From assembly GCA_030549335.1 (NCBI GenBank), contig CM060189.1:49632917-49696916 (forward strand): a DNA stretch of 64,000 bases, given 5' to 3'. A program made the position numbers and the translations under genes. The notes below the pieces were generated by a model. The model was not told the origin of the DNA, searched no databases, and saw nothing but the letters and a program-made list of their open reading frames with translations. Source of the DNA: Pontederia crassipes (taxonomy: Eukaryota; Streptophyta; Magnoliopsida; Commelinales; Pontederiaceae). Shown one piece after another: positions 37,730 through 49,879 of the stretch (positions within the stretch are counted from its first letter, which is position 1; each line of letters starts with the position of its first letter).

Positions 37730-38690
37730 CGTCAGTGATGTGTGCCTCTTCTTTTTTTTTTAATTTGCCACTGTTGTGTTGTAGTCGGAGATGTCCTTAT
37801 TGAAGTCAGTGATGTGTTTTCTCTCATTGGTGATTTTTGAACTTGCAGAGATGTGGCTGCTAGTGTTGTTGATGATGACGTCGATGTTAGAGACGAAGTT
37901 TGAGTAGTTGGAACCTTCAAAGGCCAGCTCCTCCTTCGTACTTGTCCATCTTTTATGACGTATACACTTGTCTCCTTTACACGCCATCTTGTAGTCGTGG
38001 TCCTTGCTGAAGCCTTTGGTTTTGGATGCCACCTTGTTTGATAGTGGCATGGACACATGATTATAGTTAGACTCCTATCGATGTGCTTCATAGATTCAAC
38101 ACTTATAGAAGTCAATTGCGCAATTTGACTCTCTAATGCATGTAGCTTTGCTTCCAGTGCATCAAACTTGAGCTCCTTGTCAAAGAGTCTAAGAGGGTCA
38201 TCTACTTCGATTTGCTTTTGAATTTGAGTCAACTGATCTGCCAAATATTGAATGTGTTAATCCTGCATTTGAAGCTTCCTTTTAATTGTTGTAATAAGTT
38301 GACACATCTTCCCTTTGAGGTCAACTTTTGACTCAGCTGAAGACTTTGAGTTGAGAAGTGATGTGATGACATTTTTGGTCTTGTCGCTTTTATGTCACAA
38401 GTTTGAAAGTTGACTCTCTAGATTTTCGATTTGTTATGATTGCTTGGAGAGTTGTTTCAGTAGGGGATTCAACTTGCTTGTGATGATGGCTTCTGGGTCC
38501 AGAAAGAAATCTTCATATGGAGATTGTAGAGGCATCTTTGTGTTGTTGTTACTTGATGAAGTTTTGGTGTGAACTTTATCATGTTGGAGAGCAACTTGGT
38601 TTTTCTTAATGTGCTGATTGATAGTCGTTTTCTTGTTTGCCATCGAGGATGTGATGATATACACATGATAATCAAATTGTGCACAAAAGA
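37730..38690 (-). pseudogene. Remnant coding region of element B, possibly gag
   Basis: Minus-strand frames here lie just inside the primer site, where gag is expected. They include a helical stretch (KFDALEAKLHALESQIAQL) and a segment with NPLLKQLSKQS. No zinc knuckle or pol domain was recognised. Assignment rests on position only. It is a broken fossil. Confidence 0.3.
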
Positions 38691-38786
38691 TGTAACCTAA
38701 AATACAACTAAAAGAACAAGTGAAAGCAATAGAAAAGTAAAGTATCAAAGTGACATAAAATAAGAGTAGTAAGTAAAGATTAATTC

Positions 38787-38802
38787 TCCAACAACGACGT
38801 CA
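38787..38802 (-). other. Primer binding site of element B (tRNA-Asp type, weathered)
   Basis: On the minus strand a TGACGTCGTTGTTGGA stretch lies a few bases inside the LTR, matching in outline the tRNA-Asp-complementary site used by Athila/Tat elements (compare 45245-45261). Confidence 0.6.
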
Positions 38803-38808
38803 AAAACT

Positions 38809-39633
38809 TGATGCAAAAATTGATAATAATATATATTAGCAAGTGCATTAGTCACTCAAATAATAAAGTGTAATGAGTAGAGTGTCTAACCCATGAAAAA
38901 CTAACTTACTTAACTAAACTAATTTCAAAGACTAATAAGAGACGACATAAAGTTTGGGTAAAAGTGTACAAAAAATAAAATAACAAAAAAATAAAGACTA
39001 AAACTAATGATGTGTAGGTCATTAGGATATTCTATAATGATTAGAACAATTTGAAATATCTGTAAATCAAGCATAAACATGAAGTTTAGATTTAGTTTTT
39101 AGATGGATTAAGGACACTGAAGATGTAATCTCCCTAACCGAGTAAATCAACTATCTTAAGACAATAATAATCCGAAAGTATTCCGCACGAATATACCCTC
39201 AGGTATTTTGAAATCAAGATGCAATATGTTGTAATCCTTAAACTACTTAATTGCCCGCACCGGGCAATTCTGCAGACCACACAATCTAATATTCCGTAAA
39301 GTTCTATTAGATTATGACATGCATTGCTTCAACATAAATGTTAAGAATCAATTCGAACAGAAAATTATAAATTAATGATTGCACTACACAGTTAATAATC
39401 ATACTAAAAATCATTAAATTATGAAGGGAAACATTGAGCATAGCAATTATGTTCATAAAAAGAAAACTAACTATTATTTGATTAATAAAATAATAGTTCT
39501 TACACTAAAACTCTTGCGACTGAAACTAAACGATGAAATGAAAATTAATGATCCAGGGTGTTAAGATAGATACATAAAACATGAAAATTTAAAATATCCT
39601 AACAATATGTAGAACAAAGAGTACTCTTCAGAA
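38809..39633 (-). repeat. Inner part of the 5' LTR of element B
   Basis: Starts TGATGCAAAAATTGATAAT beside the primer site, resembling the start at 30772. It contains AGTGCATTAGTCACTCAAAT, shared with 3675. It is interrupted at 39634 by a CACTA terminus. The outer LTR part reappears before 57359. Confidence 0.5.
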
Positions 39634-39825
39634 CACTACAAGAAAATACATCATTAGAGAAGGGAAATCTGGTCGTTAAAAATCAAAATCCAGTCGTTAT
39701 TGATCATTAGCGACCACCATTTCTAGTCGTCACTGGTTGTTATAGATGCCGTCGTTAAAAGTCAATAATGACGACGTAAAGGTGTCGGCCGTTAAACATC
39801 ATCAACGATTGAAACAAATCCGGTC

Positions 39826-40356
39826 ATTAAATCTATATAAGGACCATTTAGTTGGTCGTTGAATCCATTAATGGCGAGAAATATCTTTGTCGTTGATAAT
39901 CTTCAGCGGCTACTAATTTCGTCGTTAAAAGTCATCAATGACCAGAAAAAATTCGACCGTTAAATTAATATAAGGACCATTTAGTTGGTCGTCGAATACA
40001 TTAATGGCGAAAAATATCTTTGTCACTAATATCTTTAGCGGCTAGTAATCCCATCGTTAAAAGTCATCCATGGCCAGAAAAGGTCCGGCCGTTAAATCAT
40101 ATAAGGACCATTTAGTTCATCGTTGAATACAATAATGACGAGAAATATCTTTATCATTGATAATCTTCAACGGCTAGTAATCCCGTCGTTAAAAGTCATC
40201 CATGGTCAGAGAAAATCTGGCCGTTAAATCCATATAAGGACCATTTAGTTGGTCGTCGAATATATTAATGGCGAAAAATATCTTTGTCGTTGATAATCTT
40301 TTCAGCGGCTACTAATTCCGTCGTTAAATGCCACCAATGATCAGAAAAAAAGTCAT
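39826..40356 (+). repeat. Four-copy subterminal tandem repeat, period about 132 bp
   Basis: Four direct copies of a unit with GGACCATTTAGTTGGTCG, ATATCTTTGTCGTTGATAAT, CGGCTACTAAT and CGTCGTTAAAAGTCATC. The GGACCATTTAG core starts at 39841, 39974, 40105 and 40238. Copies differ by scattered substitutions. Likely transposase-binding subterminal region. Confidence 0.85.
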
Positions 40357-40799
40357 CAATAACGATCTTTAAAGTTATATAGTGACCATGAACTTTATCA
40401 AAACATGATCTACAATGCACTTTCTCAGCAATCATTCAACTAAAAACATACTCACAAACTATAATACAAAAGTTAAATTCATTTTCCAAAATGGATTGTT
40501 CATATAACTTCAAAAAAGAATATTTATCCATGCCAACAAATGTTCATAGTAGTCAAGATCAATAACATTTAGCATTTAAATTTTTTAACCCATCAATTTT
40601 CTTCCTTCCCTCCAAAAAATGCTTACACTATCCTAAAAGCAAAATAACTTGTTTGAACTTTGAATTGGATCTCTTTCCTTCCATATCTTCAAAATCTCTA
40701 AAGTTCACAAAATACATAATAATTTTTAATAAATGTCCAATGAATATTAAATTAACAACAAAATGAAAAATAATAACTTACAAATAAATAAGGGAATTT

Positions 40800-40915
40800 A
40801 AGAGAATCCTAAAGCTGAGTGCGTGAGCTGCTTTTCTTTCTGTAGTTGCTCAGCCAATAAATCAACTCAGCCTTCAAGCTCCTTAGCCTTACTTCTGCAA
40901 TTTCTTTGGCCTGAA
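40800..40915 (-). pseudogene. Coiled-coil exon scrap within the CACTA element
   Basis: After a good acceptor (TATAATTTCAG at the 40915 side) the minus strand reads AKEIAEVRLRSLKAELI. After a one-base shift it continues LLAEQLQKEKQLTHSALGF. This looks like the heptad-rich tail of a transposase or another coiled-coil protein, now frameshifted. The family is not certain. Confidence 0.35.
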
Positions 40916-41059
40916 ATTATAGGTGAAAACATAATTTATATGTGACAGTTAGATACATTCTCTGTTGTCAATAACACGCCATTCCAATATTTGTTTTAAA
41001 AAAATGTCATTCCAATACACACATCGTTCTTGGAAAAAAAAATAGCACTAACTATAATT

Positions 41060-41212
41060 GCTCATTTATTGAAGGACAAGCCTGTTCTTCAGAAGGGCAA
41101 GCCCACCACAAATGAAACTCAAGCCAGAGCGTCGGAGCTAAAGCTGCAGTTGGAGGCAACAACGGCCCAGTGTATTTTAGCGGATCAAAGAAGACATTGC
41201 AGTGGACACTAA
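41060..41212 (+). pseudogene. Coiled-coil coding scrap, opposite orientation
   Basis: The plus strand reads KPTTNETQARASELKLQLEA, then TTAQCILADQRR, then a stop soon after. The helical, charged pattern resembles the C-terminal part of plant En/Spm-type transposases. There is no start or upstream exon. Tentative. Confidence 0.3.
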
Positions 41213-42632
41213 AGCCACCATCAGCAGCACGTAAATGAGATAAGTACATCCATATGCATCCACTAGCCTCTGGAATGCCATCACTAATTCACATTTCCAG
41301 GAACAATCATTATCAATAATAATATATCTGTAGATATATAATCCCTAAACAAAGATAATCCATCCGAGGCAAATTTATATACATACTAAATACATGCAAG
41401 CATTTTATCAACATACTAATAGTTCACATTGATAACATGAATCGGACTAATTAATAGCATAACATTGATAATTATATCTCGATAGAGTAGACTCATGATC
41501 AAATAAGAAAGCACAACTGAAGGTAAAGGATCAAATGTCATGGTGGAAAACGCTCATTGCATAGTTCGGTGCATGACAACACATTACGAAATATGAAAAC
41601 ACCAGTGCGTTGTAATTGAAAACGCACAACTAGGACACAACATTATGCATCACACCTAAGATGGAATGAGCAGACAAAACAACATAGCTGGGAATTCTGA
41701 CATTCAGAAATACTCAACTCAATGTTTGAATAGACACACGGCCGGCCGGATGATTCCCCTAGTATCTCCTCCTAGGTGGGCTCCTTGATTAACGTGGTGA
41801 TTTGTGAAAGATCAAGGAACATTCAATAAAATGTGATAAGTTAACCAAACCAATTTTATTCAGACTTCTCAAGAGAATATCATTGTCATAAAATCGAGCA
41901 TATAATCAGTGAAAAATATGGCTACTTCGAGGACACCATCTCATATGGCTACACATACATGACAGATGACATCGGGCACCCTTAATAACAAGGATCTTTT
42001 AATACTTGAGCCATCATAAGACATGCTTAAAACAAAATCTTCGGGGAAGGAAGCATAAGAAAATAGCATCAAGGACTAAAACAACAGAATAGGCAAATAG
42101 GCACTCCGTCAACAAAGAAAAGCCATATCACTTTGCTAAGTTAACCAACTTGAGTGAATACTGTTTGTTACAACTAATAAATTTAACACGTGAAGACTAA
42201 GATCGAATGAAATACGCAAAGGATGTGTTTAATAATTTACCCAGATGGGTACACGTAATAATTTGGTTAAGATAGATATAAAAAAACTAAAACCATGATA
42301 GGTCAGAAACCCTAGCACTAATCTTTCGAGGATATTTGATATAGTTCAGAATTTCCATCAAATATCTCCTAGCTGGTGAAAAGTAAGCAACAACATAGGC
42401 ATAGCCCGACATATCCTTTCAAAGAAAAAAGAAAAAAAATCAAAAGGCATAAAATGAAAGCAAAGGTGATTCCAGTATAAGTTTTTTTTTCAGGAATCTC
42501 ATCTAGATATTTTAAGTAAATAAATTAGGATACGAATTATTAATTAAGTTGTAGTTCCGATGTGTTGGTAGATAAGGTTGCTCAAATGCAGAACAGCTAA
42601 AACACAACGATAATTGGTGCCATGTTATGTAC

Positions 42633-43856
42633 CTCCTTGCATTTCTACATTTGAAAGGACCCTTGCTAAATGCCCAATCAATGTAAACAGTTGGAGTCAG
42701 AAGACCAGCTCCATTCAGTGACTTGATTGCAGCAAGTGCTTCTTCATAGTTTTCATATTCAATTAATGCGTATCCCTGTATTATCCATATGAAAACTTAA
42801 TATATGAAAATTATTCTTTACTAAAAACACAAAATTAGAACTTCTTATATGGAAAAATGTATATGAAAACTTAAAGATGACTGCTCATCTTGAATCCTTG
42901 TCAAGTGAGTTATTGTTTTTAGGAACATATTCAAAATGTTTTAAAGCTAGATACATTAACCACGTATTGATCTAAAGTAGCATGAACAGTTTTCAATTGT
43001 CCATTGGGTTTGCTTTGCTAGATTTAGGGAAGAAGAACAGAAAGAACTACAGTGTATTAAAGAAATTTTTTAGGAAGAAAGGGGGACTGATATTATTAGT
43101 CATCTACATCTTACTAACAAAATGAAAAATATATCATATGTTGAGGCATATACAAGTTTTCCACAAAAAGTACTAATGAATTAAGGTAAACTACATCCAT
43201 GTTACTAAGAAAAATGATAATGTCAAGATACAAACTGACTACCTGAATCTGAGCTGTCATCTTAAAGAAAAAAACATAATACCTAAACCAAAGAAAAATT
43301 CTTGTGCCATTAAAAGAAAGCAAAATTAACATATTTTTAGGATATTGAGAATTATTGTAAGAGTGGATTTTGAGATATTAATTAGCCTTCATAAACTTTT
43401 GCACAAGTTACATGAAAAAAAAACTTAGAACTCATAAAACAATTTTGCACTAGTTACATGAAGAAAAAGATAAGTAATTGTAAAACATTATTTGCCTGGA
43501 AGATAAAAAATAGGTTTCATGAGAAGTGCTAGCAGCGGAATATGGATAATGGCTTGCAATAATTCCCAATCGAAACAAGAATGCGCTAAAGAGCAAAGGA
43601 TAATATTACAAATAAACTCCAGTCCGTTGCTTTCTATGATGGAAACATGGCTACGACCATCTGGAGATAAGATGAAAAGTAACATTTCAACAAGAGAATA
43701 ATTGAACTAGCAAGTTTACCTTCACAAACCCAGTGCCTTGATCCAGATTTAAGTGTAAATTCTTTATCTGTCCATATTCACCAAAAGCATTAAGCAGGTC
43801 TTCTTCCTGAGCTTCCTCATGAACTCTAGTAACCAATACGGTCCATCCCTCAATAG
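42633..43856 (-). pseudogene. Captured fragment of an RNA-binding protein Y14 (RBM8A)-like gene
   Basis: Two exons on the minus strand. Exon 1, 43856-43720, encodes IEGWTVLVTRVHEEAQEEDL then LNAFGEYGQIKNLHLNL. Exon 2, 42775-42633, encodes GYALIEYENYEEALAAIKSL then NGAGLLTP and VYIDWAFSKGP. These are the beta-alpha-beta parts of the Y14 RRM; the RNP1 motif (GFVK/GYALIEY) is split by the intron as expected. Y14 pairs with Mago in the exon-junction complex that marks spliced mRNA. Both exons are open, phases fit and acceptor/donor sites are present (GTAAAC, ACAG). The N-terminal exons and RS-rich tail were not found, and the piece sits between CACTA and Athila DNA, so it is a gene fragment, not a working gene. 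Confidence 0.82.
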
Positions 43857-44082
43857 CTACAAAAAATGAAAAATATAATAGGTAAAAAGACTTGGAAAAA
43901 ATCTAGACGAACAGGAGGATCACTATATTACACATAATTATGTATGGAGATGATTCACAAATGCGTGAAAACTAGAAGGCACATCCGATGAGCTGGAAGG
44001 AGATTCCTCTTGGTCATATGACTAGAAGGGCAACTAGATACCAGCGAGGAAGGCGATTCTACCTAGATGCCGATGTCGCACT

Positions 44083-44351
44083 TGTGTGTGTGTGTGTGTG
44101 GGTGGGGGGGGGGGGAGGTTAAACTTGGCAACGACAAAGCACAAATGAAAAAACAGGGGGGTGAGGGAAAGGACGCTAGTGCGTCCGTCGGCGACGGAGG
44201 AGAAGGGGGACTGGCACGCCGGGGGTGGTGGTGGTGGTGGTTGGGGTGGCGGCGACGGGGAGGGGGAGGATGGCTGGCGTACAGGGGAGGGGGGATGCTG
44301 AGGGAGGGGGAGAGGAGGATGCTAGCGCGCGTGGGGGGGGGGGGGGGGGGG
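44083..44351 (+). repeat. GT run and G-rich tract ending in a 19-base G run
   Basis: A GT run (44083-44100) passes into a strongly G-rich plus strand with repeated GGGGAGGG, GGTGGTGGTGG and finally 19 consecutive G (44333-44351), directly at the edge of the Athila fragment. Frames across it (proline-rich one way, glycine-rich the other) are compositional artefacts. Confidence 0.85.
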
Positions 44352-45240
44352 CTCATCAATATTTTTGGATGCAAAAATCTCTCTTGCAGCTGTATTCAAT
44401 ACCACCTTGGATGGATAGTTCAATCCCTTGTGGAAATAATTGACCAATTGCCATTTTTCAAACTCATGGTGTGGACATGCCCTCAACAAGCTCTGGAGTC
44501 TTTGCCATGCATCACATATGTTTTCTTGATCCAATTGATAAAATCTAACAATCTGATCCCTATAGTTATCAGTTTTGCTAGATGGAAAGAATTCAGGTAG
44601 AAACAATTGAATTATGTACTCCCAAGTGGCAATCTCTTCAGGTTTGAGGGTCTTGTACTAAGTCTTGGCCTTGTCCATGAGTGAGAAGGGGAATGGCCTC
44701 ATGTAGACAGCATCCATAGTTGTATTATTGAAGTGGACAGTGCTGCAAATTTCTTTGAAATTGTCAAGGTGTGAAGCTGGATACTCATTCCCTAATCCAG
44801 CAAATTGATATTGCCTTATCATTGTAACCAATGTTGGATTCACTTCAAAGTTGGTAGCAGGTGCTAGGACTCCATCCCCTTGTTGATTTCTGACATTGCT
44901 AGGTGAATAGCAATCCTTGAGTGTCCTTGGTGCAGCCATGTTAACTTCTTCTTCCTCCTCCTCTTCAAAAATTCTTCTTCTTGCCTCTTGCCTTTGCAAT
45001 ATCCTCCTTCTCAAGAATCTCCTTTCAGGTTCAAGATCTGATTGATAATAATCCTCTTGATAATCCAAATCTTGCATAAATGAATTCAGAAGTATCAAAT
45101 TCAAAGAAAGAAGGAAAACTGGACAAAAAATAAAAAATTCAGAACGATAACTTGCAAAAACAAAAAAAATTGGGATAATAAATGGACTGATAACTAGTCT
45201 AAAACTAATCTAAACTATCTAAGTTAATCTAATTGGCCTC
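44352..45240 (-). pseudogene. Partial Athila gag (lower tandem copy)
   Basis: Includes the N-terminal gag part with arginine-rich (RRRILQRQEARRR) and acidic (EEEEEEE) stretches, then gag core shared with the upper copy (CPHH..FEKW, NYFHKGLNYPSK). Broken fossil; it stops at the G-rich tract. Confidence 0.75.
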
Positions 45241-45244
45241 AAAT

Positions 45245-45261
45245 CCCTGGCAACGGCGCCA
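45245..45261 (-). other. Athila primer binding site (tRNA-Asp)
   Basis: Minus strand TGGCGCCGTTGCCAGGG, complementary to the 3' end of tRNA-Asp, a few bases inside the LTR. Confidence 0.85.
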
Positions 45262-45267
45262 AAAACT

Positions 45268-46565
45268 TGATAGTGAAATTTAGGAGTATAGTGATAACTT
45301 GCTAATTTTGTGGTCAAATTATAGATTTTTCAATTTTTGATTTAACTCCCTAACTCACTCTCTACTGCAAGTGTACATGTCAATTGTAATGGACCAAAAT
45401 TTTATATCCAGAGTGATTTGAAGCCAAAGACTCCCTAAATGAATCTAGACTAATCCTACTTCAAGTGACAAAAGCAAAAATTTAAGAAAAGTGGAAAACA
45501 GATTTTAGTTTGTGTAAATGATAACTATTTTTGGATTTTTAGGAATTTATCTAAACTGAATTTTAAATGCTAAACTAAGGACTGAATGGAGTGTATCAAT
45601 CAATGGGGAAGTCCTCCTAGGAATTGGGAATCATCTCATTAAATTATGGATGGAATAGAACAAGTTATCAATGCATGTCAATTTTAACTCAACTTGAAAT
45701 GTACTATTATCACAGCATGATTAAACCAGGGCTAATTATCATATTCTCATATGATTAATTAGTTAAGTTGAATTAGAAGAGGTCCTTAGTGATATCAAGT
45801 TAACATTAAGCATAAAGTCAAGTCCTTTACTGATGTTGTAGAAATTATTTCAATTGAGGCAATTCAGTGAAATTTGAAATAATAACAATCAATTGCACTT
45901 TTAATAGTGAAAGGATTGCTTCAATTAAATTGGGCAAGAATGAAATCATCCAACATTAATGCTAATGCTTCTTAGTTTATCTCTAAACAGTAAGGGAATT
46001 TAGAATCAGTTTCTCAACTGTCAATTGAAATGAAATCGACATTAGCACCAATTAATTGGAAGCATTGAGCACATGATTACATATGGGAATTCAGCAGATG
46101 TCATTACTTCTTGGTCCATCTCTGAACAGCAAGAAAACCTTAAGTTCACTCCTCAGTGATTAATGGATCCAGGGGTTTAACAATAACATAACAGAACTCC
46201 ACAGATTTCAGGAAATCAGAATTCAGAATTCAGAAATCAGCAATGAAAAGTTTGCAACAATTCAGGGATTGAAATCTTTGAAATACCATTGTCTCTATGC
46301 ACATTGGAATGATAACTTGCCCATTGGAATGATAACTTTGCACATTGGAATGATAACTTGCCCAAAAAATGATATATTTATGGATTTTAGCAATTCAGAA
46401 CCTCTATGCACATGGAATTAAGTGTAAAATGTGAATGATCAGTCGGTTATCACAATCCATTGAATTCCAATCATAATTGGCCAAAAGTTAGGCAAAATAA
46501 GGGTTAGATATGGGTGAAATGAATGGAAAATGGGATAAAAACCTAATATGATCAGCTAGTGATCA
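45268..46565 (-). repeat. Athila shared LTR
   Basis: About 1.3 kb, with the same tips as 53184-55631 and near-identical in aligned parts but shorter. It borders the polypurine tract of the upper copy on one side and the primer site of the lower copy on the other. Confidence 0.85.
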
Positions 46566-48060
46566 AACTCCCCCAAGCTTAGCCTTTTGCTTGTCCTCAA
46601 GCAAACATTCAAAAATTAAGAACAGTCGTGAATAGAACATTTCATAAATTAATTAAAATCCAACTCATCAAGACCAAATGAGTTTCCCACTTTGCCAACA
46701 CCTCATTCTTTCCAAAAATTCAATTACTAGCTAGGGAATCACAAAGGCTGAAGTAAATTTAAGCCATGAAAAAAGTACTAGCAGTAACAAGTTTGAATTT
46801 CAAGAATTGTCAACTTTACTAAAAGGTTGAACTACAAATCCCTTTATGAACAGATTTTTCACTGCTTAAACATGTTTAACACCTGACTTTTATTCATGAA
46901 AATGCAAGTAAACAGGTCAAGACCTGATTTTTATTCATGCTGGTCACAGGATAAAAATCCTGGCTTTATTCAGGAGAGGTTCCTTTTTGAAATTTATTTA
47001 TGCATGCAATGCAAAATACAACTTTTCACTTTTTCTTTTCACCATTTTTCTTTTTCTATTCTGTTCATGAAGTGAGCAATAGTTCAAACTCAAGTAAGGT
47101 TTAGATCCCTTAGTCCAAAAAGTCAAGTTTTCCTATTTAACATGGCAGCAAGAGCTTTGACTCCTTTCTAGACATCTTATATTGCCAATTTAGTCCATGA
47201 ATGTCAGCTAGTGTTACCCACAAATAGAAAATTTTTCAATTGAAATTTTGATTCAAATGCACCTGAATGAGTAGGTTAATTAAAGCAAGAAGGCTATGGC
47301 CAAATTTGACCACTTGGTATTGGAGTGTACTAACTATCATAATAAGGTATTTCACTCACTTTGGAGTTAAAATTAAAGCAAGAATTGAGTTGGCCCAATT
47401 TAGTGATAACTAGTGATAACCGGGTGAAACTAATGATAACTTGATCAAAACAGTGATAACATGATGATAAATGATAATATGGGCATTAAAATAGATTGAA
47501 AACATGGTGTAAAGTTTAGAAAAACACCAGGTTTCCTCCCCCAAACTTATTCTCAGCACTATCCACAGTGGTGAAAAATATAGGCAAGGGAAAGGGTTAG
47601 GAGGGTATTGAACTCTTAGAATTGTGCATTTGATCCATTCTGCATTTCTACCAGGGGCTCTGGGTGATCCATACTTTATGATTTGCAACCAATTATGCAG
47701 AGAAGTAGATGATATCAATGAAATCTGCAATATCAGAATTTGTTGGATGCACAATTTGATAATGCACTGAAATGCACTAAAATTCAGCAATGATAGGTGT
47801 GGATAATTGATATGAATGATAATTCAGATGTCAATATGATAATTGTAGCATGAAGGAAAAGATAATATAAGTTATCAACGGTATTTCAGTGAGAAAATCA
47901 AAATTAAGTGTAGGAGTACTCCCTAAATAAAAATTTATGGATAGATTTGATTTCTCTCTGATTTATTTATGCAAAACAGAGAAAATTAGCTATAAAATGC
48001 TTGGGTTACCTCCCAAGAAGTGCCCTACTTTATTGTCTTAGGCTAGACATTGTTCCATTT
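46566..48060 (-). other. Non-coding 3' part of the Athila element
   Basis: Lies between integrase and LTR, where some Athila relatives carry an envelope-like frame. Only weak unsupported frames are present. The polypurine tract AAGCTTGGGGGAGTT sits at its LTR edge (46566-46580). Confidence 0.6.
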
Positions 48061-48064
48061 GTGT

Positions 48065-49212
48065 TCAACTAGAAAATTGTGGTGGATTTGTCAACAGCAG
48101 CACCTTGTTAGTTGAATCCATGGCTGTGGGGTTGTATAACTTCAATCTTTGCCGATTAATCTTGAATATGTCAGCATTGTCATTGACAAGGTCCACAGCC
48201 CCAAAAGGATAAACCTTGTGGACTTTGAATGGTCCACTCCATCTAGACTTCAACTTTTCTGGAAACAATTTGAGCCTTGAATTGAACAGCAATACAAGAT
48301 CTCCAACCTTGAAATCTTTCTTCAAAATCCTGCTATCATGTCATCTCTTAGTCCTTTCCTTGTAGAATTCAGAGTTATGATAGGCATTGGGCCTAATCTC
48401 ATCCAATTCATCAAGTTGCAAGAGTCTTTTCTGTCCACAAGCATTCAATTCAGAATTTTAACTGCCCAATATGCCTTATGTTTCAACTCAATTGGCAGGT
48501 GACAGGTTTTGCCATAGACTAGTTTGTAGGGAGAGACGCCAATTGTGAATTTGTAGGCTGTCCTATAGGTCCAAAGTGCCTCATTTAACTTCAAACTCCA
48601 ATCCTTTCTGGTCAAGGATACATTTTTCTCTAAGATGCTTTTTATCTCCCTGTTTGAAATCTCTGCTTGGCCATTTGTCTGAGGGTGGTATGCTGTTGAG
48701 ACCTTGTGTTTAACTCCATACTTTCTTAAGAGGTTCTCAAAATATTTTTCAATGAAGTGGCTGCCTCCACCACTGATAACTACCCTTGGCACTCCAAATC
48801 TTGAAAAGATAATGTCCTTGAACATTTTAATTACTGCCTTGGAGTCAGCAACTATTGTGGGGATGACTTCTATCCACTTGGACACATAATCAACAACCAA
48901 CAATATGAATTTGTGTCCAAAAGAGCTAGGGAAGGGTCCCATGTAATCAATGCCCCAAACATAAAAAATTTCAACTTCTAGGATCTCATTCTGTGACATT
49001 TCATTCCTCTTGGAGATTGAACCTGCTATTTGGCACACATCACAGTCTTTAACATACATGTGAGCATCTTTGAATAAGGAAGGCCAATAGAAACCAGATT
49101 GGAGAACCTTAGCAGCTGTCTTCTGAGTGGCACCATGTCCTCCATATGGAGATGAGTGGCATTCATACAAAATGGATTGAAATTCAGATTCTGGCACACA
49201 CCTTCTGAACAT
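48065..49212 (-). pseudogene. Athila integrase region
   Basis: Shows the catalytic-core landmarks [33 protein letters not shown] and [20 protein letters not shown]. It then shows the C-terminal part with FKVGDLVLLFNSRLKLFPEK and LKSRWSGPFKV. No chromodomain was seen, as expected for the branch. Fossil. Confidence 0.85.
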
Positions 49213-49349
49213 TCCATAGGGGACTTCTTGAACAAAAGGGGATCATCCCAATAGTAGTCTTTGATGTCATGGAAGAACTTCTTCTTCTATTGGTAGGAGT
49301 ACACAGGTGGAAAGATCCCACAGGCCAAATAATTGATAATGTCAGCATA

Positions 49350-49877
49350 TCAAGGAGTTGGGGCAGCTGATATGGCCATTAGGAAGTCATCAGAGAATGA
49401 ATCATTGATAGAAAGTGATGGAGATTCCTGAATTCCTTCCATTCTTGACAAATGGTCAGCAACTAAGTTTTCAGTACCTCTCTTGTCCCTAATCTCCACA
49501 TCAAATTCTTGCAATAATAAAATCCACCTGGTAAGTCTTGGCTTTGACTCCTTCTTGCTGATTAAGTGTCTAATAGCTTGATGGTAAGTAGAGACAATCA
49601 CCTTTGCTCCAACTAAATAAGGTCTGAACTTGTCAAATGTAAATACTACAGCCAACAATTCCTTTTCAGTGGTGGCATAATTGATTTGAGCCTCATCTAA
49701 TGTCTTGCTAGCATAGAAAATGACATAATGCTTCTTATCCCTTGTTTGTCCTAGGACTGCCTCTACTGCTTGGTCAGAGGCATCACACATAACTTCAAAG
49801 GGTAATGTCCAATCTGGTGGCTGCACTATAGGGGCTGATATGATGGCTTCTTTCAACTGATTAAAGGCCTTCTGCAA
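49350..49877 (-). pseudogene. Athila RNase H region
   Basis: [38 protein letters not shown] and [10 protein letters not shown] are diagnostic of Ty3/gypsy RNase H of the Athila/Tat branch. Fossil. Confidence 0.85.
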
Positions 49878-49879
49878 TC

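Larger units (their letters stand above)
39634..44351. mobile_element. CACTA element fragment carrying captured gene pieces
   Basis: The left end CACTACAAGAAAATACATC at 39634 is the canonical CACTA tip. It is followed by about 720 bp of GTCGTTAAA-type subterminal repeats, including a four-copy 132-bp array. Farther in are coiled-coil coding scraps (40.8-41.2 kb) and two exons of a Y14-like gene (42.6-43.9 kb). No right terminus was found; the right limit given is where the Athila fragment begins, so the extent is an upper estimate. Without a right end, membership of the Y14 exons is inferred from position. Confidence 0.5.

Noticed and set aside
39826-40356. CRISPR-like regular repeats
   Set aside because: The 132-bp units are contiguous with no spacers, lie inside a CACTA subterminal region, and the genome is a plant.
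44063-44600. Proline- or glycine-rich frames of over 100 codons
   Set aside because: Produced by the G-rich tract; open on both strands with no domain.
46566-48060. Envelope-like frame in the Athila element
   Set aside because: No signal peptide, membrane segment or sustained frame was recognised in the expected position.
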